From positions 41,296,942 to 41,360,941 of the forward strand of contig OX381704.1 in assembly GCA_947462335.1 (NCBI GenBank): DNA of 64,000 nucleotides, in the 5' to 3' direction. Shown in pieces: positions 23,401 to 32,397 of this stretch (position 1 is its first letter; each line of letters opens with the position of its first letter). Source of the stretch: Harmothoe impar. Lineage: Eukaryota > Annelida > Polychaeta > Phyllodocida > Polynoidae. The position numbers and the translations under genes are program-made. The notes below the pieces were generated by a model that ran no database searches, was not told where the DNA came from, and worked only from the letters and a program-made list of their open reading frames with translations.

Positions 23401-26400
23401 TGTAGTAGTACTAGTAGATCTACTGATCATCACTCACTGTCTGATCATCATCGGATTCAGAGGCAGAGCTAGTCACCCAGGGCCAGGCCCAGGTCCAGGC
23501 CCAGGCCCAGGTCCAGGCCCAGGCCCAGGCCCAGGCGCAGGCCCAGGCGCAGGCCCAGGCCGCGCCCAGGCCCGGGGCCCAGGCCCAGGCCAGCTAGGGT
23601 CCTGGCCTGCCCTTGGACTTTGGCTTGGCCTGGTCTGGCTCCTGTACCTGGCCAGCCTTGGGCTAGGAGGTAGTTCTCTGTACCCCATGAATTCTCTTGG
23701 AGGGGAGTGTGGGGGATGGCTGGACCATTTCTCAAATTCGGTAAATTTCAAAGGAGTGGTCAATATTTAACAAGTTAAACAACGGTGGAGGGGAGGGGCG
23801 GTGAAAATTTGCACAAGCGTCCTCAAAGTATTCCGACTCCTACCCCCCGCCCCCCCGAATACTAAATCTAGGCAGATCAGTCAACGTTTTTTTCTGATTA
23901 GGGAGTGCTCATTTTTTAACAACAGGGGGGGGGCGGTGAGATTTCGCGCGGAGCGCACGAATTTTTTTCACCCCCCCCCTCTAGAGGGGTCGAAATTTTT
24001 TACCCCCCCCCCCCCCGGCAGGCCGAAAATCGCGCGCTTTCGCGCCCCTTTGTAGCATAGTAACGCGCGGGCTTTTCCCCTCAAAACAGGTTGAATTTTT
24101 TTGCCCCCCCCCCCAAGAGGGGTCTGAATTTTTTACCCCCCCCCCCGGTCAAGGGGTCCAAATTTTTTACCCCCCCCCCCCCAAATCCACCACCCCCCCC
24201 CCCTGTTGTTAAAAAATGAGCACTCCCTTACCGTAAAACCTTGCGTATAAGCCGCGGCTCGTACGCGAATCAGATCGCTGGTGTGGCTTATAGGATCGGC
24301 ACAGAGTTCAGGTGCGGCTTATACGCGAGTTTTTGCTCCTATAGTACAGTACTAAAGCCACCCTATTCAGATCGCTGGTGCGGCTTATAGGATCGGCCCA
24401 AAGTCGGGGTGCGGCTTATATGTGAGTTAGGCTTATATGCGAGGTTTTACGGTACTGTACAGGTACCGGTACTGTCACCAAAAAGCGCCGGGCGCTCTTC
24501 AATTTGGCGGCGTCTTTATCCCTAAGATAGACGGTTATTTAAGGACCTATTTTAGTGCTTAGGGAATGTTTCAAGATCCCTGTGCCCTCGGCACGTATTC
24601 AAGACCGGCACTTTTTTAAACCTGCGCTTTGCGATGGTACAGTACACCTATGGCTGCCCTCTCCCATGTTGTGGTAGACTTACAGCATACCCCGGTATCA
24701 AAGGCCTGTCCCTCCAGAACCCTTGGGCCTTGCTTCGGTCATCCTGGAAACCTCTTACTTGTGAAAAACTTAAACTTAAGAAAGTCTACTCTGCATAGTC
24801 AATGGGACATTAAACTACACAAACAAATAAACAAAGCCCTCCCACCCTAAATCCACCAATACAACGCCCCACCCTGATTGACGACTCCGAAATAGTGGAG
24901 TGGGGTCAAGAGGTTAGCAAAGGAGGGGTCGGGGGTAATGCCATTGTAAGAAAATCCACCAAGCATCGCCCCCCCTCTCTTCTGCTTGTAATAAATGGCT
25001 CGTTCCTAAATTTGTATTTTCCGCGAACCTCGTCGTGCATCTATTCACTTTTCCCTCGTTTTGACAATACATGTTCTTGTTTGGTTGTCTAACAGGTCGC
25101 TGTATCTCACGATGAGCGACGTGAGGAGCCACAGACAAGACCAAGCACGGGCGGCTTTGGAGTCCCTGCAGGTTACGTTCCCCGTCACCGCGGGGCTGGA
25201 GTCCCACCTGAAATGGCCGGAACCGCAAACAAGTACAGCAGCCCCAAACCTGCCATTCCTCCTGTGCAAGAAAAGAAAAAGATCCCTCACACCAAAAGAG
25301 CTAAACCAGATTCTAAGCCCGTACCTCTAGAGGACTTCAAGACCGCAGTTGTAAGAGGAAATTTGGAGGAGCTAAAGAAGTATTTAGATCAAGGTGAGTA
25401 CCACCGTACATCAACAGGCTTCTGTAATTCATGTAGAATATTTTCTATTTAAACAATACTACGGTGACTTGCCAGATTCTATACCTGAATAGGCTGTTTG
25501 TGATTCCATTTAGTCTTATTGATTTAACCATTAAAATGTATGTTGTTCCTAGGTGTGCCGGTAAACGAGGTACTGCGGACAGGATGGACAGCCCTTATGT
25601 ACGCTGGGAATTACGCCAATGTCAAGGCTGTAGCCTTTCTTTTGGAGAGAGGAGCCAACCCCAAATACCACACCGGTTAGTCTTGTGTCCGAATACATAG
25701 ACAAATGCCAACGCCCACTGACACCGTCTCTGTTGTATTATTTGAAGCCATTTTATTAAGGGAAAACTACTTTTTCTTAGCCCATTGAATACGGCCACAT
25801 TGTATTCAATGGTGCCATTGAATACAGCCATCCAGTGCTTAAGCATAGGAGATCTTGTATTTCCAAAAAATAAATTGCATATGTGCAAAGATTACAGGTG
25901 TCGGAGTCCCTAGATGTGTAACAGTATTATCAGGCAGTTTATTATATGATACAAATTAAATGTTTATTCAATCAAGGTGATTCCTTTCAGTGCAGACTAT
26001 TCTTATAATAGTAGATGTGGCAAAATAATTAACATGAATTATGAAGTTGAATCCCTAATTTATACATATGTGGTTAATTTCTCTCTGGTTGCTCAACTGA
26101 TAACACTATTTGTACGGTAGTAAACTCTGTGTATGTTTGGATCACTCAGACCATTACTCAGTCATGATGGCTGTGTGCGCGTCGACGAGCCGGGACCAGC
26201 AGGCCATCTGCGAGTGTGCCAAGCTTCTGGTTGACAATGGTGCAGATGTTAATCATTTCGACAGGTACGCAATGAAAATATGCTCATCCAAAGTTTCCAA
26301 AAGATGTCTGCCATTTAAAAGATATAGAAAAGTAGCTTCACCTGAACTGTGTATTTTATATATGATTTGATGAACAACTTTCTATATGATCAAGCAATGT

Positions 26401-29400
26401 ATGTTAACGAACCTTAACAGGGACAAAAGAGGTCTCGTCAGTACTGTGATTCAGTTTCATTGGCTTATTGAAAGTACATGAATTCTACAGAATGTTTCTG
26501 TATACATGTAGCATAGTGGCAGTGATGCCAATAGCGCTACTCCGTCAGTCTCACCGCCGCTGCACACGAATTATACCCCTACACAATGATGCCTATGTGA
26601 ATGTAAACTGTTATCTTCTCTATTATAACAGGCACCACATGTCACCACTGATCTATGCAGCCCGAGATAACAAACCCTTGCTCGTCAAACTGCTTATTGA
26701 CGCTGGTGCCAACAAAGACAAACAGGACAGCCGAGGCTACTCTGTAAGTTAGCTATGCATACCTTGTTCTCCCTGTCCACTAGTGTTACATGTACATTAA
26801 CACGAAAAGGGTAGCCAATGGCCCGTCCTTTGGCAAGAGAAACTCATGAGGGATCCAACAATCGTGTGCATGTATTGATACAGCTTATAGAAATAGAAAT
26901 TCTTTCCTGACAGAGAGTAGAATTTGTTTTTGTAGTACCCCTGTGAACCATTGCACTGAATATCAATCACATAACTGTGCACTCTGAATATTCCGATTTC
27001 TTTTACGTTTTGTACAGGAAATAAAAACTATGGATTCAAAAAATATATATATATAGATTGTGTATGGTTGATTTTTCGTGTTTTCAGGCGTTGTCGTGGG
27101 CAGCATGCCGTGGCCATGCACGAGTTGTTCACGTGTTACTTGAGGAGGGCGCAGACACAAACAAAGCATGTTGTGATGGATCCAAGCCGGCCGAGCTGGC
27201 CCGTACCAATGGATTTAATAATGTAAGCCACATACTCCCTGTTATGTATCTGTGTGTTTTATTTGGAGGGAAATCTTAAATCCCACCCCTTTTATATATA
27301 GGGCTGAGTACGTGTCCCGGCTCCACTCTGACTGTCGCTGTAGGGTTACCGATATTTGGGGCGTTTAGGCTGCACTGTCTTAACATTAATAACGTTTTAC
27401 TCGATAGTGGACTAGAACAGTACTTTTTTCTCTTTTTTTTAATTCTGAAAATAACCTGTAGGTTCTTGATGAGAATACCTCTTTAACAAAACGGAAAACA
27501 TAACGGTTTAGTTTCACTCTTATCCAAGCATGGGTCTTAACTACATTTCTTGTTGACTTTGACAGATAGCAGCAATGTTCAGGAAGGAGAATAGGGAGGC
27601 CATGTTGAATGGCGACCTGTTGGAGGCCGTGCTAAAAGATGAGAAACCAGAGCCTGAGGATGAAGACGCACCCGTCAGGTAATTATATAATAGCAGAATA
27701 CGATTCCGTAATAGAAATAACATTTAGAATTTGCAGAATGAACTAGAGATCAATGTGAAATAACATATTAGTGACCCACGTAACAACGATATGCTTTTAC
27801 CTTTAGTGATCACAATCCTGTATAAAAGCTAAACAATGTTAAAAGAGTACATTATGTATTTTATTTGGTAGGATATTAATATTTGATGTTAAAAATCAAC
27901 AATTTTCTCATGCCATTTAATTCTGACAGTATTCATTTATCCCATGGTCAATATGCAGTAGACACAGTCAGTATGGAGCATTGGAGATGTTCCTTCTGGA
28001 CGCTGAGCTGGGACACTTAATAACCACATTCAAGGAAAACCAAGTCACCTTCGAGGCCTTCCTACGCTTCACTGACAACGACTTGCAAGAGGTCAGGATT
28101 TAGCATACACATCATAATAGTTTACATTGTCCATGATTACATGTTTGAATTGAAAGAAATTACCACAATTAGCGTGAGTGAAGCACTAGAATAGGTCCTA
28201 CAGTAGTACAGTCGGCACAGCATGTCCACCCCAATTCATAAGAGTAAATAATGCACACATTTTCTGGCATGTAGTAAATGGCATTAAGTTATATGCATGA
28301 CTTAATTTCCTGATTTACAGTTAGGAATCAAGCAGTTGGGAATGCGCAAGAAGTTACTCGAAACTATTAGTACAACACACAAACAAGAGTGGTCGGCGAC
28401 GTCGGTACCCTCAATAAAATATAACAAACTTCTCACGTAAGTCCCTTTTCTTAAGCTATAAGGGCACAGGATTTAGACATCTATATATTAAAGATGAAAA
28501 ATATTCCATAAAATACTGAAGCTAGTTTTATGAGTTGTTAAATAACAACATATGGCTACACGATTAGGTTAAACCTATAGTTTTATGTTTCGGAATTTAC
28601 AGTCTATCTTCAGGAAAGACAGAATAAACTTACCGTAATGGATGGATTACGTTTGTATTTATACATTTACAATTCATGATGCATTACTCTGAATGATTCC
28701 ATCCTTTGAAATTAGTCTGTAGTTTTGGACCTCATATGGTAACCTCTAAATAAAAATGTTGAATATTACCGTTAGTTTAGTGCCAATAACCTTATAATGA
28801 GAGTACAGCTAGCCCCTGTTTGTGTGTGTAGATGTCCCGAGTCGGTACACATGGTTGTGAACCTCAGTAAGCACGCGTCCTACATGGGAACGTCAGCTGG
28901 ATTCGTAACCGACCAAATCAAGAGCCACCCAGAGATCCTCACGGAAGCCAAGGTAAAGCTTTGTGTATATAATGTATACGCTATATGATGAACGAGTGTT
29001 ACATGTACTATATGTATACCCATAGTATGATACTATACTGTGCATTACATAAGCAATGGGTATTTCATTTATGTGAATTTTTTTACCGGTTTTAAATCTT
29101 GAAATCAATATTTTTAAAAAAAAATGTTTTAACTGGGTCATACTAGGTTAGTCACGACGAAACTCTCCTTGCCAGGCTTGTGATGATATCGTTACGTAGG
29201 AGAGGAAGACTAGATTAAGAATAACCCTAATATACATTATATTCGGGCCTGAAGGTTTTCATATCAATTGAAAGCACGTTTTGTATGATATCTGAATGTG
29301 TGATAACAAGTATTGACAGTTAAAGAAATGTAGTAGAGGAATTTAAGCTAATATTTTTGCATGTACAAGAAAAGTATTGTTGTCCATTATTCCAGGACAG

Positions 29401-30329
29401 TACAATGGTCTTGGATCTGTGCAACAAAACTGAGGAGGCTCTGGGTAAAGTGCGCGTTCTGTACAGCGAGTTGGAGGCACTGCGCAAAGTGATAGCAAAG
29501 GTACGTGGTATAGATAGAGCAGAATGCAGTATCACTTGGGAACAAACAAAAATGGAATACATTTTAAAGCTCTGGTCATAAAGTGAGCAAATGGATTATG
29601 TAGAACGTATTAAGACTTGTATACTATATATGGTTTCGTAGGTCTGCGTGGGTTGCATGGAAATCCCCGCACCCCCGATGGGTCGGGGATTTTTTGCTGA
29701 CCCCCCGGCTTACCCCCACTATTGTTGTTAAAAAATGAGCACCCATTTAGCTCAGTGGTCCAGTAACAATTATGATGATATTAGGGAGTGCTCATTTTTT
29801 AACAACAGGGGGGGGGGGGCGGTGAGATTTCGCGCGGAGCGCGCAAATTTTTTTCACCCCCCCCCCTCTAGAGGGGTCGAAATTTTTTACCCCCCCCCCC
29901 CCCCGGCAGGCCGAAAATTGCGCCCGTTCGCGCCCCTTTGTAGCATAGTAACACGTGGGCTTTTCCCCTCAAAACAGGTTGAATTTTTTTGCCCCCCCCC
30001 CCCCAAGAGGGGTCTGAATTTTTTACCCCCCCCCCGGTCAAGGGGTCCAAATTTTTTACCCCCCCCCTAAATCCACCAACCCCCCCCCCTGTTGTTAAAA
30101 AATGAGCACTCCCTTAATTGTTGTTTTCTTGCGTGTTTCACAGGAGACATCACAAAAGAACTATGAAGCACCCGACTTGATAAAAGGCCCCAACAAAACC
30201 AGAAATCGGCATCTGAAGCGGCGTGTGGCTATTGTAGGAATGGTCTCGCTTATAGGAGTAGCCGTCTGGAAAAGAGATGTTGTTTTAGGTCTAATACAAG
30301 ATACAGTATACCGTATTGCTGGCAAGTGA
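17410..30329 (+). CDS. ASZ1: ASZ1 (GASZ): ankyrin-SAM-leucine zipper protein of the piRNA pathway, exon 1 interrupted by a retrotransposon
   Basis: GASZ is a germ-cell protein anchored to mitochondria and nuage that is needed for piRNA production and transposon silencing. Coding exons: 1 = 17410-17475 plus 22250-22303 (split by the Ty3 element), then 25096-25393, 25553-25675, 26150-26264, 26632-26743, 27088-27222, 27566-27678, 27959-28091, 28321-28436, 28832-28952, 29396-29500 and 30144-30329. All have GT-AG borders and phases agree. Without the insertion the product would be about 558 residues (human about 475). It has an acidic start, ankyrin repeats at about 105-300 (for example GWTALMYAGNYANVKAVAFL), a SAM domain at about 343-400, a coiled coil at about 465-498 and a C-terminal membrane segment, VAIVGMVSLIGVAVW. 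As shown, reading from 17410 meets a stop at 17494 inside the LTR. Linking exon 1 to the gene rests on position, phase (both 0) and the acidic start, and is an inference. Confidence 0.88.
17476..17643 (+). repeat. 5' LTR of the Ty3 element in ASZ1
   Basis: It begins TGTAATG and ends CACCACA. It contains an ETS-like CCGGAAG (17524-17530), AATAAA (17535-17540) and an initiator-like TCAGTTG. It is short for a gypsy LTR and identical to the 3' copy by eye. Confidence 0.93.
17644..17992 (+). other. Retrotransposon leader with primer-binding site
   Basis: The primer-binding site starts at 17648 (TGGCGACGAAGG), four bases after the LTR. The matching tRNA was not identified. The rest is untranslated leader before gag-pol. 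Confidence 0.75.
17993..22054 (+). CDS. Gag-Pol polyprotein of the Ty3 element, single intact frame
   Basis: A 1353-residue polyprotein that supplies all retrotransposition enzymes. A gag region covers about residues 1-195. Two zinc knuckles follow at about 228-262 (CSGCGDASHNKRARDC with long spacing, then CHKCSRYNHFGKVC). The protease has DTGSG at about 322. The reverse transcriptase has YLDDILVSG at about 601, and RNase H has GCDASSYGLGAVL at about 748. The integrase shows an HHCC finger at about 970-1007, catalytic D in IDYAG, D in SDNGSC and E in GLAERA. A small C-terminal barrel-like region and a proline-rich tail end the protein. Gag and Pol share one frame with no stop or frameshift. 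No envelope gene is present. The start at 17993 is the first ATG giving a gag-like N-terminus. The frame looks fully functional. Confidence 0.95.
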   Translation: MGDFIMHPFQLEPVESAAKRWERWLRKFPHFLVYKGITNEAKKTASLMLLLGDDAMDVATSLGIDATTTFDEATTKLTDYFAPKCIKEYQIYEFRQAYQRDDEMIDQFHVRLKSLAKYCEFHNEDGEIKSQIIQKCRWPKVREKGLDEPDVTLAALLKFARTQESTGRQSKVMSQSMPTAPVESKVHKVMSKPNSWGRGKRRQSSPPRRQHQQRQQQQQHRQPSDQTGTCSGCGDASHNKRARDCPAWGKVCHKCSRYNHFGKVCRQSTNFVDTDEGATAALLTDDAIEYQYHLFHTNAMPSKRVKPYIVCIDLHGVATNMEIDTGSGVTILNKVQYDNVKKCNPGLVLSKTNLPVLKMFSGASLLPLGRVTLNVQHAGQSLQLDALVAEGQGPCLLGRDWINELRLDWSAVHSLSDVDYRKLFPDLFKPELGKLKGYEAKLYIDTDAQPRQFKARTLSWSFREKVEAELDRLERDGVIVKVEFADWAAPIVPVMKPNGDIRICGDYKLTVNRAAKVDKYPIPNVDDLYQKLAGGVCFSKLDLSHAYTQVVLSEDSRELTTINTTKGLYQYTRLCFGVSSAPGIFQRVLEQVLQGIPMVAVYLDDILVSGHTKEEAHQNLTTVLGRLQQAGLRLRGEKCVFLQDSCVYLGHKLDAEGIHPTTEKVAALQNAPPPTNVSELRSFLGMVNYYHKFLRNLSSTLAPLNQLLQKDVPWKWGPEQEQAFAKSKELLQSSQVLVPYNPALPLLLGCDASSYGLGAVLSHRMPDGSDRPIAFASRSLAPAEKNYAQIEREGLAVIFGVTKFHKYVYGREFTVETDHKPLLGPLKEDKLISPMSTARLQRWSLTMSNYQYRLRYKPGKENGNADGLSRLPLTTPYFTVPVPAETVLAFEVLTCSEVLTCTQIASWSARDPIMASVQNFVLKGWPYSVSEELAPYFRRREELCAEQGCLMWGLRVIIPPQARDCVLEQLHECHPGIVRMKSLARSYVWWPGIDADIELKVKSCQQCQVQSKSPPHAQLHPWEWPGKPWHRIHIDYAGPIDGQMILVIVDAHSKYIDAHVMNTSTSKATIRKLRRTFFVHGTPVVLVSDNGSCFTSSEFQEFCKKNAIKHICTAPYHPASNGLAERAVQTLKEGIKKTPGEDLETKVIRYLSRYCVTPQTTTGQAPAELLMKRKPRFLLDVLHPSLSNKVMDRQSYARQYHQPAVIPRDFFVGDAVWVVNFAGMPKWMPGVLQSKTGPVTYIVRLDDGRVWRRHMDHIRARVPTEPECRDNGRTMENRPIPPYIAPAPAPQIPVPAAMPKPSTPPSTTPATPQDHHVPPLPSATPPTPRPSSPAPVGIRKSTRVIKPPTRLDL
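22078..22245 (+). repeat. 3' LTR of the Ty3 element in ASZ1
   Basis: Identical to 17476-17643 over all 168 bases by eye. Because the element is in sense with ASZ1, this copy could act as a promoter reading into the remaining ASZ1 exons. Confidence 0.93.
22246..22303 (+). CDS. ASZ1: ASZ1 exon 1, part downstream of the insertion
   Basis: The first four bases are the duplicated target TTTT. The remaining frame encodes GVPKLDNPTNGNAVHGNR and ends at a consensus donor, CGG/GTAAGT, in phase 0, matching exon 2 at 25096. Without the insertion the frame runs without a stop from the ATG at 17410 through this segment. Confidence 0.8.
22356..23367. mobile_element. 1.0-kb non-autonomous element, hAT-like, with 7-bp target duplication
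   Basis: The ends are TAGGGATAACAC and its mirror GTGTTATCCCTA. ACTAGTG is repeated directly outside both ends (22349-22355 and 23368-23374). A TAGGG-type end and a 7-8 bp duplication fit hAT elements. No transposase frame is present. Confidence 0.75.
23475..23600. repeat. GGCCCA-type hexamer minisatellite
   Basis: Runs of CCAGGC/CCAGGT hexamers. Proline-glycine open frames on the minus strand are by-products of the repeat. Confidence 0.85.
23901..24227. mobile_element. GGGAGTGCTC-family MITE, copy 1
   Basis: Perfect terminal inverted repeats start GGGAGTGCTCATTTTTTAAC, with TTA on each side (23898-23900, 24228-24230). The interior has repeated blocks of the type GAGGGGTC plus AATTTTTTAC plus a C-run, and a CGCG-rich block. 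Confidence 0.88.
24229..24454. mobile_element. GCGTATAAGCC-family MITE, copy 1
   Basis: The terminal repeats are TACCGTAAAACCT and GAGGTTTTACGGTA, with GCGTATAAGCC-like words inside both arms and twice in the middle. It abuts the preceding MITE, sharing the TTA/TA target. Related copies lie at 41274-41649 and 42148-42221. Confidence 0.72.
29655..29742. mobile_element. Decayed right end of a GGGAGTGCTC MITE
   Basis: The word TTGTTGTTAAAAAATGAGCAC at 29722-29742 matches the right terminus of the family, but the outermost CTCCC is missing. The preceding C-rich sequence is reduced. Confidence 0.55.
29784..30113. mobile_element. GGGAGTGCTC-family MITE, copy 2, in the last ASZ1 intron
   Basis: It has full-length terminal repeats with TTA at 29781-29783 and 30114-30116. 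Its right end is only 30 bases before the start of the last coding exon (30144), leaving a short pyrimidine-containing stretch and CACAG as the acceptor. Confidence 0.88.
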
Positions 30330-30845
30330 GAGACTTTTATTTAGAGCTCAGTTGTATCCAAGGTAACTATAAGATATGCCATTGTTGTAGCAGAGACCAA
30401 TATTGTGTGATCATGCCAAGGGATGCCTTTATTATGCAGAAGGTACATGTTGTTGCAAAGAGAGAGAGAGGAGGTCGTATGAACTATGTCCGGATAAGTT
30501 TAAGGACCGCTGTTTATTTGAGATGTACTGCCAAAAGTGCCTCGCGTTATTTTGAAAAAAAAAGTATTCTTTATTCTTTTGACAGAAAGATGCTGTTCTC
30601 TATCTAGTGAAAGAGATATAGATATAGATTTTAACCATGCCCAGTGATTAAAGGCACCTGGTGCTCGGCTCTGCTATTAAAGGCGGTATGAGAGATATGT
30701 GTACGAATGCATATTCATCAGAGACTAGGACACTTACTGTTGTAACACTGCAGAGTAAATGCTGTGATTGTGATGAGTGGCATTGAGATGTATGATAATT
30801 GACAAAATGCAAATCGTTTGAAATAAATGTGTCAGGACGTGAACA
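30330..30845 (+). other. ASZ1 3' untranslated region
   Basis: AATAAA at 30822-30827 is about 490 bases after the stop codon and is the likely polyadenylation signal. Confidence 0.55.
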
Positions 30846-32185
30846 AAGTTATTGAAAGGAGAAATGTACCTGATGATGTGTAAACATGTAAACTGTGCGT
30901 CAGATTTCACTATGATCGAAAAGTGTTACATATACATTGTAGTTAGCATTTATATCATTGTTTTATATCAGCAGGTAAACTAAATGGCAGCCGCCTTCTT
31001 GATATGTAGTTCATCTGCCCCCTCCCTTATAAGTCAAAGTTTTGCCCCCCTCCCCGACCTTCGTCCAGATTTTACCTACGGTAGACATAGCAAGACCGAG
31101 TCCGTACAGGTATTTCCGTTTAATTATGTTTCGTCTCGAGATGTGCTCTATATTATACTTTGCAGCTGTTATTATTTGGCAAAATGCACTTGTATTTGGA
31201 GGTTATCAGCAGAATAAACTGATCTACATCCAGGTACATCATAAGAGGCCCTAAAATGATGTATATATACCGTGTAGGAGTTTTTATCGCAAAGCGCATT
31301 AACCTACTCATAAAATGTATGATTTGATGCTCAGGGACAACGATATGTACACGAGTACCACAGAATCATAAATGAAGGGCTATATGGTGTACTGGGTTAG
31401 CATAGAACAGCTGAGCCAGTGATACATGTTACATATAGATTTAAGTGAGGATTTGAAAGAGTATATTTATAGTAGCAATATCATGTCATTGCCACCTTTT
31501 GTATAACGTCATTATGTTAAGGGGAAGCCATTTAAAAATAGCATTTGGTCTAGAATTCTAAAAGATGCACATTGTCCTTGAAGGGGTGTTTTGTGGTCGT
31601 ATAGTGCCACTCACTAAAGGGGTTTTCACACCAACGCGGTACGGTGGCTTTAGTACCGGACACCAATTCATATATGGACCAGTGAACGTATTTTATAAAG
31701 CAGATAGCCTACGTGTATGACTATCCATAGAGATCATACATACAGGTATATCCGTTATCAACCAATTACTGTTTTGTACATGTTTAAAACATAAGATATA
31801 TAATTGTGATAATCTGAGGTTTCCACAGCAAAAGCATCACTGTTGAACATATTGTTGAAAATGATCAATAAATGGACTTCCATGATCTTGCCAGGTGTTA
31901 ATCACACTCGTTACGTTCTTTAGTGTGCCCGTCATTAAGCTTTATGTGTGCAGGCTCATATACCGTAAATTACTGCTTCCCCGTGTCTAAAATCCAAATC
32001 ATTTATCGCGTACCTGGGATATAGGCATGTTTTATTTAAATTTAAACTGAGTCTGACTCGTGCGCAAGCCACGGATTCACGCAAGAATCTATGGTAAATG
32101 GATATAGAATATTTGGGCCAAAGGTCCTGGTGGACTTCTCTAGTACAATGATCAACAAAAAAGGCTGCTGTCTTCACTATTACAA
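30846..32185. other. Intergenic space between convergent ASZ1 and SRP14
   Basis: I see no gene here. Short open frames lack conserved features. A second AATAAA-like word occurs near 31867. Confidence 0.5.
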
Positions 32186-32191
32186 TTTATT
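32186..32191 (-). terminator. SRP14 polyadenylation signal AATAAA
   Basis: TTTATT on the plus strand gives AATAAA on the minus strand about 207 bases after the SRP14 stop codon. Confidence 0.6.
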
Positions 32192-32397
32192 ACACATTAT
32201 CGTACGATATATACACATGTATGCATACGACTTCTTCAGCAGAAATCGTTAGTAACTCGGCAAGTTATTATCGAAAACAATTTAACATAGACTTGCCTTC
32301 AAACATTCTAAAATGAACTGATCCATTCAATCTATCATCCCCCACCACTTTAATGATATATGATGCTTAATATATAAATTCGTAGAGTAGTAAATTC

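Larger units (their letters stand above)
22304..25095 (+). other. ASZ1 intron 1, filled by transposons and a minisatellite
   Basis: It holds a hAT-like element (22356-23367), a GGCCCA minisatellite (about 23475-23600), a GGGAGTGCTC MITE (23901-24227) and a GCGTATAAGCC MITE (24229-24454). Nothing coding is supported between 24455 and 25095. The acceptor is TTGTCTAACAG at 25085-25095. Confidence 0.7.

Noticed and set aside
23469..23763. Gly/Pro/Leu-repeat frames on the minus strand
   Set aside because: Hexamer minisatellite.
24868..24910. Short acidic frame (DDSEIVEWGQE) before GTTAGC as an ASZ1 first exon
   Set aside because: No in-frame ATG and a weak donor; the 17410 exon has an ATG, an acidic start, a consensus donor and matching phase.
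29746..29760. TTAGCTCAGTGG, a tRNA A-box-like word
   Set aside because: No B box or cloverleaf follows; at most a SINE remnant cut by the MITE.
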